Positions 13,501-27,893 of a DNA stretch of 64,000 bases are shown one piece after another. The DNA is from Phorcus lineatus. Lineage: Eukaryota > Mollusca > Gastropoda > Trochida > Trochidae. Every line of letters starts with the position of its first letter. Position 1 is the first letter of the stretch. The translations under genes were made by a program, and so were the position numbers. The stretch lies in contig OV121097.1 of assembly GCA_921293015.1 (NCBI GenBank), forward strand, positions 29,671,429 to 29,735,428, in the 5' to 3' direction. Under the pieces are notes generated by a model. It saw nothing but the letters and a program-made list of their open reading frames with translations. It made no database searches and was not told where the DNA came from.

Positions 13501-16500
13501 ATCGTATCTACCTTGAAATATTTTACAGTCAAAACTTTACGATCATATTTTAAAGTGATTATTGACATTACATGTATAACGGACAATTATGTGGTATGCC
13601 AGGAAAAATGCGTTTCCAAATAGGGACATTGGGTCAGCGAAAAGTATTATTGGACTTTTATATTGAATTACATTTTCAGACATTTTATAACATAATGAAG
13701 AAATTTGAGGTTGTGCATTGTGGACCCCATTGTTGAATAAGGGTCTGCAAGATGTCATCCTGCAGGGTTATGGGTATAATCTTTAAGTATGTAATAAGAA
13801 CATGTGTTTTCTTCATCTTTTACAAATCGTTGCTTTTAGAAAAGTAATGGTGGAAGTCGAACTTAAAAGAAGTTCAAAAGTAATGGAGCAAACTACTGTT
13901 AGGTAGCTGTATACAATAATAGGGCGATTGATAAATGAGTCTCATGAAGGAGCATGTAAAGCCTTAGAATGTCCTGCCATATCCTCGACACCCTAGTGGA
14001 GTCAAGTTAAGGATTGGTGTCTAGAGGTTGTGTTAGAAAGGCGCTCAATCTCATCTTCCAAATTCTCCTTTGAGGAGAGATCTTCAACCTGTAGTACAAA
14101 CATTTACGTCTTTGGCATTCGTCTGGTACTGATATTTTCAGGTCAAATCGATTGAGCTATTGCCAGACGTAAACATATCGAGGAGCAATTATATTGTCGT
14201 GTGTTTCATGATTTTTCATGAGGTTTCCGACGCATACAATTTCACATCTGCAAGAATATATTTATTCTTGACCTCAATTGTACACGATGATACAACAATG
14301 ATGCGCAGAGCTTATTTAATTACAAATGCTTAGTATTGACAACAAAATAAAAAGTTAAAATTCATCAATTGATGAGGTTATCAATCGCTTGTATTCAAGC
14401 TTGTCTATGCACTAAAAATATAAAGATTTGTCTCGAACGATTATTATAGAGTCAATAATAAGTTGTATTTCATGTCATTCGTTAGTTTTATTAAACGATT
14501 CCAATGAACGTAAGCTTAAGCTGATAAGCATAATAAAGCTGATAGAGTGTCTACATTCCGTATGTGCTTGAGACTAGTCGCAAAAGGCCTTCCTTTGATC
14601 TTTAACGAATAATGTTGTTTCAATTTCCGAGTGGTATAAGTAATTACCGGCCATTAGAAATATATCGATATCTGGTGATAATTTTGGATGATATGATTAC
14701 TTGTTGAAAGAAATGGTATTGAATTTTAATAATGAAGAAATTTCATTGTTTTCATAAAGAAAATATGATTAATTAGATGTATAGCATTCACAACAGATAC
14801 CAATAATATCCAACTTCTATAAGGGGACGAAGCAAGAATACAACTACGTTATTAAACTTCCATCTGTGTTAACTATAAAACGTTGGTATTAACGTACATG
14901 TACCTCTGTGTAAATTGTCATGGCATCGCCATGGCAATAGGAATCATGCACAATCATTGTATCTCTCATTTTTTTACAAAACTGTTACGTATGTTTGCAT
15001 CTATTATAGATACATTTCATTTGTATGGGCGTATAATTATCAGTAATAATTAAGAAACAAGGTTTAATGATTACATTGTTCACGGAAATGATGATGGCAT
15101 AGTATAAATGCTTGATCTTTTCAGTTTTTCGCAGTTCGAGCTTTCAAAATTCACATTCTTACTCAATGGATACATTAATAGTAACTATTAAAGATGCAGA
15201 ATTGTCCAAGATCAATTGATGGAATCATGAAATCATTATAAATTGACAAGTACATAGATGATATCATTACTTTTGAATTGCTTTAAAGAGTGGAGATACA
15301 GTTGAAACAACGCTTATTATTTATGACAGATGTAACTAACCGACTAACTACTGTTATCTCGAAATGGATAATGACAGGATTGTGTACTGGATTAATTGAA
15401 AATTAATCAATTAAGATGACATTTCCAAACAAGATTTCGTCTTTCGTCTGTGGCTTCCACTTCAAGTTAAACTTAATAACTTAAGGCTAGCTATTATCAT
15501 GCACCTATGATGTTGATGCAATACGTTCAGAAATGAGAAACGTGTGTTGGTTAAACAAGCCATATAAACTTTGCAGAATTTATCAAAATTCCTAGATAAC
15601 AAAATCGTAATTCCTAAAAGGCAAGATAGTACTTTTTCTTTGGGAAATCCAGGAATCACAAAATCAAATTTTAACAATTAAAACATACTATGTTTTAGAA
15701 AACACACACGAAGATGTTCGCACTAAAATGGTCCTGTACACCTTACTCTACGACGATGGGTACTCAGATTGGACAATGAAATGTTTTACTGACTTGTGTC
15801 AAAATATGGAGCATAATCTAAACAAATACAAATTGTAAAAATATGCTTCAGTGACTTTGAGATTATATATTAACAAAATAAAGAAAAAAAATAAGAAAAT
15901 AATATTAAGCAAATATGAAATGAAAAATTTAGATTTATGAATTTCACACACATATCTTTTGCGCAAATACAAAAAAATGCTGTAGAAAAATTGAACTCAA
16001 ACCGTTTCTTTTGAATAATTAAAATGCCTCAAATACCATTTAACGTTACATGAGTACTCCAACATGGGTGACTGAATATTTTGGAATGTAAATGAACAAT
16101 TTGAAAATAATTTAGTAAATATAAGTAGTTCTGATTCTTTGAATTAGCATATGGATCTATGGATGTCTTTCTTAAGTTTCAGTTCTCGTCTTATGACCTA
16201 AGATATTCCATAGTTAACTATGTGCTCTCCAATTTCGAGACAGTGATTCATTGTAATAGACACGCTAAATCGCCGAGTGTAAATGATTCGGAAAATTAAG
16301 TAGATTTGGAAAGGTCATGTTTGTTTGTAATTTTCAATTACGACATGGTTTACATAGCATTTATGTAGCCTTCTCATTACAATAAGAAAATCTTAAATTT
16401 CAATAAGAAGATCATGTAATCATTACACTTTAATAATTACAACAATCATATATCAAATGAAAAGAGATCAAAGATTGTTCGATATTGAATGTCAAAGTTC

Positions 16501-16910
16501 AAAGTGACGAGGTAAGGTTAGGTCAAATTGCGAAATAAGAAATAGCTTTTTGAGAACTTAAAATAATCATATAGTAATCACAACCCTTGAAGTCTTTTGA
16601 AATGTTCTATTTTAAGGTCAAATGTGCGAGACCCTCATTTTCTTAGTTTGTTCAGCTTTTGCAAGGTCTCGCAAACGCTCATCAAGTTTTGTAACTATTT
16701 TCCTTCTCTGGTCAGGGTGACACAAAGTGTAAGAAGAAAACGAATAAAACTGGTTATTAAGTAAGCAAAATACTACAAAGCAGTACAATTGATTTAAATA
16801 AATAAACATTGAGAGTGCATTTCGTCTATTCAATGTAATCAAATTCATCAATAAGAACATTGACTGTACATCAAAACCACTTGATACTATCAATTATTTA
16901 GGATCGTTAT

Positions 16911-17430
16911 TTGGAATATACCAACAACATTAAAACGCTAATTTTAAGGCCACTTGGTAGAATCAGTCGTTATAGAGTGTGTCAACAATGGGTTAATCAC
17001 TATAAAGAATCGTCCATCCCTGTGTTTCGTCCGAGTCTGTTATCTAGGTCCCTGCCAGGTTATTTCATTAAGGAAAGTGTATACATCTCAAGTAGGAAAC
17101 ACTTCATTAGCTTTCAGTGCAGGCAAGTCAGGTCTGATTTTAATCAACCCGGAAATTTATCTTTTAACCGAACAGATGTTCCGTCCCAAGGGAGAAGCAT
17201 TTTCTACTATTTTTTTAATTTCAAAAAGAGAATCACCAAGAGTTTTGGAGAAAACTTTCTTTGGAAAATACCTGCATTTATGTGCAGTGTACTCAGCACA
17301 TGATCATTCCAATTCCGATTTAGGTAATGAACTGACATTTTTATTGTGTTCATTTCGTGTTACATGCGTGTTTAAGTCGAAATCTATACATATGCGCGAT
17401 TTGCCAAAAGTATTCACCATAGACATTTGA
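16911..17430 (+). repeat. Block H, copy 1 of the segmental duplication
   Basis: Two overlapping open frames of 130 and 158 codons fall here, but copies at 20.5, 25.7 and 31.8 kb carry single-base indels relative to it, so neither frame is kept. Part of one frame (FIK...IS.R.HFI.FQC...NQPGNLS) is shared with 31932-32129, as expected from DNA similarity alone. Treated as repeat, not gene. Confidence 0.6.
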
Positions 17431-18540
17431 CGTGAGATAAAATCGCGAGTTAGTTCGTATCAATTTCCTTCTAAACGTTTCGCTGAATAAACACTAACTG
17501 CACAAAACATTATTTCACAGTTTTAATAACTGTTTGACAATTTAAACATTAACCACAGTGACAATTTAACTTCGGCAATGATTTCATTTCAGTAATACTT
17601 ACTTACTTACGGTATCATTTTTTCGTAACTTCTCTAGTGCTGAGATGTAAGAAATGGTTGCAAATATGTTTTCTTGTTCTGTATCATATCTTTTGTTGCA
17701 AACGTTTGAGCGCTTATCCCCATACTGTACTCCTTATAGTAATCAGGCGGAATGTCGGAAAAAAACGAAATGGGATGCCTCAGCAAAACATGAAAAAGAA
17801 AGAAGCCATTTAAGTAAAAATCAGGAAAACTAGATTGTGTGAAACTCAAATCTCCCTTCTACCGAATATTACATATGATTGATCTTATTTGATAACGATT
17901 TTACATTAGAATTCCATCATATTTGAATCCTTATTCAGCTGCTGACTATGTATTTCTCAAGTTTCACAGTTTTCGTCTCTCAACATTAAATATTCAAGAG
18001 TCAACTATATGCACTGCAAAGATTTAGTGTATAGTGAACATTTCAAACCTAATTGAAATGTGAATATCGTTCATAAAGTTAAAGAGATTTAGAAATGCCA
18101 TGCGTGCTATATAAGCAGTGTATTTCAATGGACGTGAGTTGTATTAAATTGATGTAGCTTTTACATTGAAATGAGTTAATGTTAAACTATGTATAAACAT
18201 TTTGTTTTATGTACAAAACAATGTTGCGGTTATGGAAATCAAACACATACAGGTAATGTTGCTAAGGATAAGTATTAAATAATTATCAAATACAAAATGC
18301 TGAAATGTAATTATTCGTGAAAGTTTGTTTAACAAAAGTAACATTATGTATGTTTATATAAAAATAGTTTAGTATATCATGGTGGCCGAGTTAGGACAGT
18401 TTTCCAGTGTGGCAGTGTGTAATAAACCTTCAACAGACTCTTTCTTTGTTGTCATAAGCTCTAGTGTACAGTACGTGACCCTGTGCACTCACAAAAACCT
18501 ACGAGTCCCTTGATGAGTGACCAGATGGTGGCAACATGAT

Positions 18541-18600
18541 TGAGTGAGTGAGGTTTAACGTGTTATTAAGAATATTTCAGTTTAACAAGTGGATGAAACT
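18541..18600 (+). repeat. GAGTGAGTGA...AATATTTCAG dispersed repeat fragment
   Basis: TTGAGTGAGTGAGGTTTAAC followed by AATATTTCAG is a diverged version of the repeat at 29401. The pattern is typical of abalone genomes in my experience. Confidence 0.5.
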
Positions 18601-18870
18601 CATCCAAAAGAGTGTGGACAGATAAGGAAGAAAGGACCGACAGGATAAGGAAAAAGACGGAAAGAGACTGAGTGAGAGGAAGACCGCAGGTTTTAGGACG
18701 ATTCAATTTTGGTCTGGCTTTCCTTTCCAGCTTGGGTGACCCTACAAGGAGCGTGTTAGCTCCAGCTGGCCGGGAATTTGGGGTATATGAAGTACGCAAA
18801 CTACCGCACCACGATCAGATATTCAGTATACATCCTGGAAGAGCAACGCATACTTTGACTCATTAGTTCG
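18600..18870. repeat. G+C-richer dispersed repeat remnant
   Basis: This stretch stands out from the A+T-rich surroundings and contains GACGATTCAATTTTGGTCTG, CCAGCTTGGGTGACCC and CTACCGCACCACGA. The style is that of a mollusc dispersed repeat inserted next to the GAGTGA fragment. Open frames on both strands (77 codons minus, 64 plus) overlap here and are not taken as genes. The matching place in the second segmental unit (about 27.9 kb) lacks it. Confidence 0.4.
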
Positions 18871-20509
18871 ACTTTGTTTCCCAGTCACCTAGCTGTGAAT
18901 GTATACAGTGTAAGGATGAGCATAGTGGATAGATAAACTCAATCTCCCAAATTGTTGCAAAAGTAGTATTCTGTGAAGGGTTTTGAAGCGTGAACACTGA
19001 TAGAGGTCATGTCATAATAGTCACAGTACACATTCCCAAGTGTACTTATCACAGTTATTTACAGTCTGGCCGCGATAAGCCGAACTCATAATGCAACCTT
19101 TCATTAATAAGCTTTTGGAAAGTAAAACGAACGGACTTTTTCAAATGAGAATACTGATCTTACTTTCCTAAGCTTATTATCGTTGATACGCTCTCAGTAC
19201 GTGTACTTGATCATTGAGTCCACGAAATATAAACTCGAGTATTTTCGGTGAATTTGGGAGGTTTATTGTCTTTGACTTGAGAAATAGACTTTTAAAATAT
19301 TGTCAATGCATTGAAGAAATGACATGCGAGATTCCATTAGATGAGAGCAAGCAGTGATTTAGTTTGCGAATACATACAGGATGGCATCACAATCAAGTTA
19401 AGAATGAATGGAAATTAATGCCCTTCACCTTTCAGGGTTCAGAAAGTAAATTACATTTTTTATTATGGTCGATATGTGTTAGTCGGAAATAAGAACATTA
19501 ATGTTATTATCATGTATTGTCAAGACACAGTGACAAAATTCAAAAAGCCACAATGTGCTTTAGTAGTGGGGAGACTTTTGAAATAACAATGAGTGTCTTT
19601 CAATAGAGAATCTAAAAATTCGTGACAAGGTGATCAATAATCCATTTTAAATGGCATTTCCAATGACAATCTCTTTATCAATTGCTCACATTTCAGATCA
19701 CACTTTATAACTTTAGGCTAGACATTATCATACACCTTTGATTTAAAATAGATGTAATATATTCCTAAATGAGAGTCATTTGTCATTCTTATTTCTGTTA
19801 TGAACTTTTCATGCGTCAGTATCCTTTATTTAACCAAAATATCTTTACGAATGACAATATTGTTTCTAGTCATTGAAATGGGTGCAATAATGTGAAATAA
19901 TGTGGAAAATAACCTTGATCAACTGCGTTTCATCAAAATCTAACAGTAGCTTCTGGTGCAAAAAAAAAACGATTTGCAATACAGTAGTTTATTCAATTTA
20001 TCAAGATTTTGCCAATACCTTTTTATGATCAGTGCGTGATGAAATCTAGGAAGAGAAGGTCAAAAGAATTTGGTCGTTCTTATAATTTGAAAAGAATTCA
20101 ATTTTGCACAGAGGGCTAATTGAGTTTTATAAATAGATTTTGGAAATACGTGTATCCCAAGTAATCCTGCTTTATAAAATATACTATATTCTTCTTAAAT
20201 TTTATTTTATCATTATAAAAGAAGAATGATCATATATTCACTGAAATATTGAAATTTGATAGAAATAAATTTTTATGATAACTATCTCGATGTGGCACGT
20301 GATATCATTCAACTTTTGTGTTTCGATTAATCATAAAAAACTTGATACGTGTTTAGTTTGAATTAACGACAGTTGATTATGCTAAATGATATATGGCGAC
20401 ATATCTCGTTTTGTCAATAAATGCGTCTTTTCTCTTAAATTCATGTAAAAGACAAAGTTTATGTTATCTCTCTATTGTTAAAAACCTCATCAAAACAAAC
20501 AAGCAATGA

Positions 20510-20900
20510 ACGAGACCAAGTCTTCATTGATCTGCATTCATCATTTGGTGTCAGCACATCTAAATTCTATACATCAAGGCCACTTGTTACAATCAATGTT
20601 TATTCAGAATGTGTCAACAATTGTTTATCACTATTAACAATTATCAATGAGTGCGTTAGGTCAACTCCTGTTGACCATCCTGCTACCAGTGTATTTCATT
20701 AAAGAAAAGCGTGGACATCTCAAGAAGGAAATACTTCGTTTGCTTGTAATCAACCCGGAAAGTTGTCTCTTAAATTAACAGATGTTCCGTCCGAGGAGAA
20801 ACCATATGCTGTTTAATATTCCAGAACGTTTTTTCTTAGAAATATTTTTCATTTGTTTCTGAAAAACTTGGACATCATTTTCGCTTTGTAATAAAAGTAT
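20510..20900 (+). repeat. Block H, copy 2
   Basis: It shares CTTCATTGATCTGCAT and the TTCATTAAAGAAAAG...CATCTCAAGAAGGAAA stretch with the copies at 16.9, 25.7 and 31.8 kb. Its frame differs from copy 1 by a single-base indel. Confidence 0.6.
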
Positions 20901-20946
20901 CTTGTGTGCATTTAGCTAAATGAAAGCTATATTCACATAAAACAAA

Positions 20947-21085
20947 CTACTTATTTAGACAGTAAGGTTTGGGTGCAGTGCAACGCTGATTTTCAGCGCA
21001 GTACCAGCCATGTTTCGTCAGTTCAAGTCGATGCTCGCAGGTTTCACTGCAATGCAAAGCCATAATTGTGTTGCGGGCTTTCTCC
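20947..21085 (-). CDS. Candidate cysteine-rich terminal exon
   Basis: On the minus strand the acceptor AATATTATTTCAG ends at 21086. In phase 2 the next 45 codons are open to TAG and read EKARNTIMALHCSETCEHRL, then a stretch with GWYC, RC and PYC, and a final LNK. Five cysteines, balanced hydrophilic composition and G+C near 50% in an A+T-rich region look like real coding sequence. A partner exon in the right phase could be the stretch ending at 21287. The opposite strand is also open for about 40 codons, which weakens the case. No family recognised. Confidence 0.35.
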
Positions 21086-21254
21086 CTGAAATAATATTAG
21101 CAGCCCCGATGTAAGTGAAATACTCTAGAGGTTATACAGATGTGGCGGTGGTTACCAATTAACACAATTGCAGTGAATCTACAAAAGGGGTTTACGAACC
21201 ACTGTATGCTACTCGCTAAAGACAGTAAATCACACTAACTAGGATCAGACAACG

Positions 21255-21353
21255 TCAGCGCAATGACATTAAAATCACCCCTCAACCTGTCCATGTTGAA
21301 GAAGAAGGCATATGGGTGTGTGTAGTTTGGCTGCAGGTTGCATGGTGTATATT
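21255..21353 (-). CDS. Candidate exon reading ...THPYAFFFNMDRLRGDFN...
   Basis: On the minus strand an open stretch reads PCNLQPNYTHPYAFFFNMDR and then LRGDFNVIALTLSDPS before a stop. Using the donor GGACAG/GTTGAG (exon end 21287) it joins in phase to the acceptor at 21086. It is richer in G+C than its surroundings. An alternative is that this and 20947-21085 are parts of a dispersed repeat, since the opposite strand also has an open frame here. Confidence 0.25.
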
Positions 21354-24300
21354 AATGATCTTTCATGAGGACTGTTTAGGATACTGTTAAGATACGAATT
21401 ATTCCCTTACAAATGTATGCAACAAGTTCTCATAACATCCTACGAATTAGTTTGTATGCAAATATCCGTAATATATTTAATTCGTTTATGTGCAGTGTTT
21501 TAGTGTTTTAGGAAGCAATGGTCGGGTTTGAACCTGAAAGCTGTAACGAGTCAGTGAGGATTATATTTCCAGATGTCATGACATAAATGGTTCGTTTAAC
21601 AAATCAATTTGATGGATTTTATGAATGGCTGAAAGCACTCATAGGTGTATAAATCAGGAGCAATCTAGAAAATTCAATTTACTGCAACAACTGTCATTAT
21701 TGCAAAAACTACTATTGTCAACTTTTTTTGAAACTTTTATATGTTTCTGATTTGAACTTCCATACATGATGGGCAAACACAACTCTTTTCTTTCTATTAC
21801 TCTTTGTTTGACTGTTTATCAATTCTTTTAGCAAGAGCCATTAATTTTGATAATATTAACGAAGGACAAATGATTACACTTTAAAGTTTTCGAAGATTTT
21901 CAAATTCTGATTGGTTAACAACACAGACGTCATGTATTATCAATAGCTCCCATTTGAGATTAAACTGAATCACCCTCAACCAGACATCATCATACACCTT
22001 CGATTTTAATTGATGTTAAACATTCATTAATGAGAGTAATTCTACTGTCTTATTACCAGTGTGAACTCTTTATGTGTCAGGGTCTGTTGCAACATTTTAT
22101 TTGAACTAAAATGTCATTTTGAAACATGGCTTTCAGTAATTTAAATCGGGTTTTATTAGGGAAAAATGAAATGAAAAAAGAACTCTTAAATTCTAACAAT
22201 ATCTCCGACTGCAGAAAAATGATTGGCTATAGAGGACGTTGTCAAATTCACAAATTGAATTTTGACAAAATATTACGATCCGCTTGATGAAATTTAGTTT
22301 ATTAGCGATAGGATTAAGATTAAAAATCAAATTCTGATTGTTCAACAGCATAGATACATATATTATAGATAGTTTAATAGATCTGTTTTTTATTTGATCA
22401 GATCCATAACATACTGACGTACAGATATATACCTCAACGGCAAAGCCAAGCAACTGAAAAGTTGATTATCCTCAAGTTACTATGCACATCAGTTTGAAGG
22501 AGACTCTTTCACTTAAATATAAGATACTCAGCTTAATGCTTTTATTCATTTTCTCTATCAATCCCTTATTGTGTCCATCCTGCCACTCGTTAGATTATGA
22601 CGTCAAATTAGGAGATAAATCTATTTTTTAAATGTTAGGGCTGTATGTCGTGCATTTTTACCACTAAATTTAATTTTAAACAGGGCTTGTGAGTTTTATT
22701 GAAATGTATATTTTGGTGTAAAACATGCTCGATATACAACCCCACAATAAAACAACCCAAAACGGATTAATCTCCATTCTAACATGACAAAAAAGAAAAA
22801 TAATGAAGAATTAATGCTCAACAGAAATGAGATTAGGTGGATCCGGTGCAGTCCACTTGCTTTCCGAAACTACAGTACATTCAATTTTGAAAGAACAGAC
22901 CACAATAAAAAAAATATTAAAACCTACATCAAAACTCATCTTTATGTCATTGAGAATTTTCTTTACCGTCAGAGTTACGATTTTCACGAAAATAAAAGCC
23001 GAACAAGGAGTGACCTAAACAGGGGACGTTACTCTAAAAGTAGTTTCTCACTACAAGTGAACTGTCTGAATCTTTGAGAAAGCCCGACAAGTAACTGTTA
23101 TTCCGTGTCATGGTTGAAGACACTATGTCAGGAAATATTATCACTTGTGAATTAGAGGCTGGAAGGAAATTGATTATTTTGCAAATTTGAAATATAACGT
23201 TACCTCTGTTCATTTGACAAAAATATAAAACGGTACGGAGCGAGCTCGGCGCGAAATTAAATTTAGGGATAAAAAAACTATTACATTAAACAAAAAATAA
23301 AAAAGAATGGATTGATCACTTAAATTATAGGTTTCCAGAATGTAGGCAAAAATTTTCGATAATGGAATCCATGTTGTCGTTGTTAGTCTATGTTCATAGT
23401 GAATTCACCAAGTGGATTTTACTAACGTGGGTGGAGGAATGTGAATCGGTCGTAAATATTTAGAGGTACGTAATTTTAGCAAAATAAATTTTCCAAAATT
23501 GATTTGAGGAACCAATCAGAAAGCAGTATTTTCATTCTAGTTTGTCTCATGTTAGAATTATTAGTAAGTATTCAAAGATTAAGAATGACACACATCCAAT
23601 ATATATATATTCAAATATGAAAATGACACACAACCAACATTACTCCAACATTTATATATTATTAATAAAGATTGACTGTCTGTCTCATCTCTTTGTTAAT
23701 AGATGTTAATGTTTTTTCTTTGATCTTCAATGAGTAATTGTTGTTTCAATTTCCGAGTGAATTTAAGCAATTAATTGCAGTTAAAACTGGATTAATTTCT
23801 GGTGATATTCTGAGATGGTATGGACGATGTTTTAAGGCATTATATTAAATGATATAAATGTCTCCTATTCAATAAGTTCCATCAAAGGTTTAAAAATGAC
23901 AATTGGAAAATGTGATTAATTGTATTAGATTAGAGATTTCTATTATTTTCAACGTCAAACGAGGACAAATGAATACAACGACTAATAAATATCTATAAAG
24001 ATTTTATTGTATAAATAAATAAAACTGTTGTTAAATAAAACGTTGTTATGAAGATTTCCCTGTGTTAATCTACCACGTTGTAATGACATCAACATGAAAA
24101 TATGAATGACTCATAGACACTGGAGCGTTCGTCTGAAAAGAAAAGTCTTTTCATACAAACTATTACTTTAGATAGGCCTTGCTTAATCATTTTTATCTTC
24201 ATGAGAGATTTATGATCTCAATATTCATTTGCATTGTACACGTATATCATGGGTAACTAAAGTCCTGCTGTGATACGAAACAACAGTGGTAAGTTCATTC

Positions 24301-25679
24301 CTGATTTTTTATTTGCCTAAGTTTTATGCAGAGTATTTGAGGAACGAAGTTTCCAAGGGATAACACTACACAGGACGTGTACCATGGGAGAGTATTCAGA
24401 GACTATTCAAATAATGCTGCTTATGATAGGACAAGTCGTATTCACTTAATTCTCTCCTAAGATGGATAATTACTTGGTTAATTACAGGATCACAGGAAAA
24501 TTACTCCATTTAACATGATATTTCCGGAAAGTCTTCGTCCAATTTGCTCCTTCATTTCATATTCCACTTAGGCCAGATAGTATCATTCATCTTTGATTGA
24601 TATTTAGGTAGAACTGTCATACGAGTGAGTTGTTTTAATTACCCGTAAGATAATTCAAGATTAGCAGTGTTTGTTACATCATCTTATTTTAGCATACAAT
24701 TCTTTAAACTGATTGGGGGCTTTTGTTGAATTATTCCTGAGAGAAAATATATGTTAACCTTGCCACGATCTTCAGAAAATAAAACTTGTTGTGATATCAG
24801 CAATAGTTGATAATGAATGTAAAGTACCAAAATAGCAGTAAGAGAATGCTTCATTTGTCGTGACAAGATAGAAAAACACATTCAACTATAAACTGAATCA
24901 ATCTCGTTTCTAAAGTGTGATCAATACTTTCTAATTCTGAAAAGGACTTGGCTATAACATACTTGATCTAATTTAACTAATGAGATTTGATCTACAATAA
25001 AGGCAAAATAGAATTTTGGACAATGAGTGTAGTTTGTTGATTTAATGTTTTACACCTACATTTGATGGTAAAATGCATAGTGTAGGCTGAATGCATTATT
25101 AGGACAGGGATGCAATGAAGTTATAAAAAAAGAAAATTTGGCAAACTTTTCATGAGTATAACTGTTTTCATCATAGGTAGGAATTATAATGAAGAATTAG
25201 TTTTATAAGTATTCCTGTTTTTATACAAATGTTAATGTTGATCCAAGATAGATTTCATGTGGTGAAATAGTAAAAACTTGAAATAGAATTTAATGATAAA
25301 GCAAAGTTATTAAAGGATTAGAAACGAATGTAGATCTTTGCCTCACCCTATGCCAAAATATATGAATCAATTTAAATGGAAATTTTATCAGCAATCTCTT
25401 AAAGATTGCAATGACAATTATTATTAAAAAGAAAAAATACCATTATAGAATTGCACACTCATGAGTACAATCATTACTTTATTTATCATTGTTAAAATGT
25501 TTCCCTTTCATTTTCAATATAATAATTTGTTGTGTAAGAATTCTGGGTGTAATTATTCTTTAGTAAACTAATAAAAGCACTGAAAAGCAGCGAAATTTAT
25601 TCAGAAAAAAATGAGCAACGAGAGTGCCTTAAGTGCTTGTCTTTGCTTTATTTTTAATCAAAATTCATCAAAACGACAT

Positions 25680-26070
25680 CATCTGGTATTGGAACATCCA
25701 AATCAATCTTTATTTATAAAACAACCGTAATAATAATGATAATAACAATACTTTAATCTGGTAATCTAATTCAATTTGGTAATCACTATAAACATTTCAT
25801 CAATTTCTTTGGTCCGACTCAGTTCTCAGGTCCCCTAACAAGGTTTATTACATTAAAGAAAAGTTAGGGGATATCAAGAAGGAAACACTTTCACTACTGG
25901 TTATAGTCAACCAAGAAATGTATTTCTCAACTCAACAGATGTTTCATCCCAAAGGAGAAGCAGTTTCTATTATCTTTTTCTTCAAGTTTTAAAAGATAAT
26001 GATCATATGTTTTTGAGAAACCGTTTCTGTATAAAACTCAAACGTATATGTAGTGTACCCAGTTCATCAA
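25680..26070 (+). repeat. Block H, copy 3
   Basis: Recognised by TTACATTAAAGAAAAG, ATATCAAGAAGGAAACACTT and CAGATGTTTCATCCCAAAGG, in the same order as the other copies. No open frame of note. Confidence 0.6.
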
Positions 26071-26779
26071 CTATAAAACTCCTATTTAAGAGAATAAATT
26101 CACACATACATTGTCATATTGATAACGTTGTGTGATGTGAATTGTCTAGATTAACGCTTTACAGATAAATGATTTGTGAAGAATATTAACCATGGACAAA
26201 TGATAGAAGATAAAATCTTGATTCGTCCATAGCAAATTACTTCATTTGATATCATTTCCTGACATATAGCTTCCAATACTGTTGCCTGTGTCTATTTAAC
26301 ACAGTAACCATTAAATTTCACCAATGACTGAAAATCTGACCGAATTGATATAAATTATGATACCATTTCTCACTTGTGTGATAATGATTCCAAATATATA
26401 ACCTCTTTATGTGTTGTATGTCTATGCCAAATCTTAAAATTGATGTTATCTGTAACTGAAAGGCTGAACTTTAGATACGGTCGCCAAACCTGTTTACCTC
26501 TTTTGTATCCAATTTGAGGTAGCCTACCTTTGAATGTTTATATCCTTGGAATAATTTAAGAACACTAGTTGTATCACATTAAAAATGTATAAATGACCTA
26601 GCATTTGTGGTCATTTGCTCCAAGTTGAATTGGATAACATGTACATATTTATTTTTATTAACTATCGTTGTCAATGGATCATTATATCATAAATACTTTA
26701 ACTTGTGAATAAAGTTATCAGAAATTGAAAATTCGAAATACAAAACTTCTAAACAGTTTCGTTGACCCTTGATTTGAGC

Positions 26780-27214
26780 CAATCTCTCCCAACAAAGGTA
26801 GCTCCGTCATAAATTCCTTTATACCTGTCTCTCAGGCTTCAGGCAGTTTCCCATACCGGCGATATATTGCAACTTAAACTACCTGGCAACATTTCAGCCA
26901 ATAAAAACACCGAATGCATGAATAACATATTTGTTGTCACATAGGCCTGTGCAATGATGCAGTCGCAAAATGAGGCGTATATGTTCTGTAAAGACGACTG
27001 AAAGTGGAAGGTGCATATTCGAATAAAGTTTAGCTATTGCAAAGCTTCCGGAAATAACTTAGACGATTTGAATGATAACTTTTGAAACGGCGTCGCTGAT
27101 TGCACAACTAACTTTGATTCCGATCAGCGTTCTACATTTCGTGCGCGAGAAACCTTCGAATAAAGAGGTTGCATAGAAATTAATGACGGAGCTACCTCTG
27201 TTGGGAGAGAATGG
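26780..27214. mobile_element. hAT-type MITE, copy 1 (non-autonomous DNA transposon)
   Basis: Inverted ends CCAATCTCTCCCAAC and GTTGGGAGAGAATGG extend into AAAGGTAGCTCCGTCAT and its complement, about 30 bp in all. The flanks ATTTGAGC and ATTTAAGC form an imperfect 8-bp target duplication, the hAT hallmark. The interior has no open frame of note. It is absent from the matching place in the first segmental unit, so the insertion is younger than the duplication. Confidence 0.75.
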
Positions 27215-27893
27215 ATTTAAGCTTGATTTGGTGAATTTCTGGGGACCGTTGAACTCCTTGTGTTTGAAAATGCCATATGCTCTGTACTCAGGTTATGTCT
27301 TCAGGACATACTGAACCCATATGGACAAGATTTTAACTTAAAAAGGTTGAAATATTTTATCTTTCCCACCCAGGGACTCATTATAGGTAGAAATATAAAT
27401 TTGATCCTCAACTTATTTTGAATGGTACATTTCTCATGTTTCACAGTTCATGTCATGCATGCAACATAAACTATTCAATAGTCAGCTAGTTGCCATGCAG
27501 TTTAGAGATAAAGTATTTGAAAAATATTGCAAACCTAAGTTACAATGTGAGTATCATTCAGAAAGCTAAGTAGATTAGGAAATGCCTTCAATGTTATGAA
27601 TCAAATCCATCCAGGTAATTTTGCTGAGGATAATTATTTGATAATAATACTAAAAAAGGGAAGGACGCCATAATTCGTTCAAATTACGTTTAAACAAAAA
27701 TAGTCAGCACATATGTAAGGATAGTGGTCCAAAGTGCTCGGCTCGAACCCACCTGTGATCACATTTAAAAGCCCTTTGAGTCAATTTTGTATGCAGGATC
27801 GTTCAGTGTTGTCATATAACTCTCAGTTAACAGTAAAGACGCCTGTGCACTCACAAGACGTTACGCAAAATGGTAAATAACCAGATGGGGGGC

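Noticed and set aside
14915-14940. RFX-like near-palindrome GTCATGGCATCGCCATGGCA
   Set aside because: Half-sites are off consensus and no gene is nearby.
16954-17430. 158-codon plus-strand open frame, the longest here
   Set aside because: It lies in duplicated block H; the other copies carry indels that break the frame.
18566-18866. Overlapping 77- and 64-codon frames on opposite strands
   Set aside because: They fall in a dispersed repeat remnant.
21500-21590. B-box-like AGGTTCAAACCCGACC on the minus strand
   Set aside because: No A box at the proper distance and no cloverleaf; not called a tRNA or SINE.
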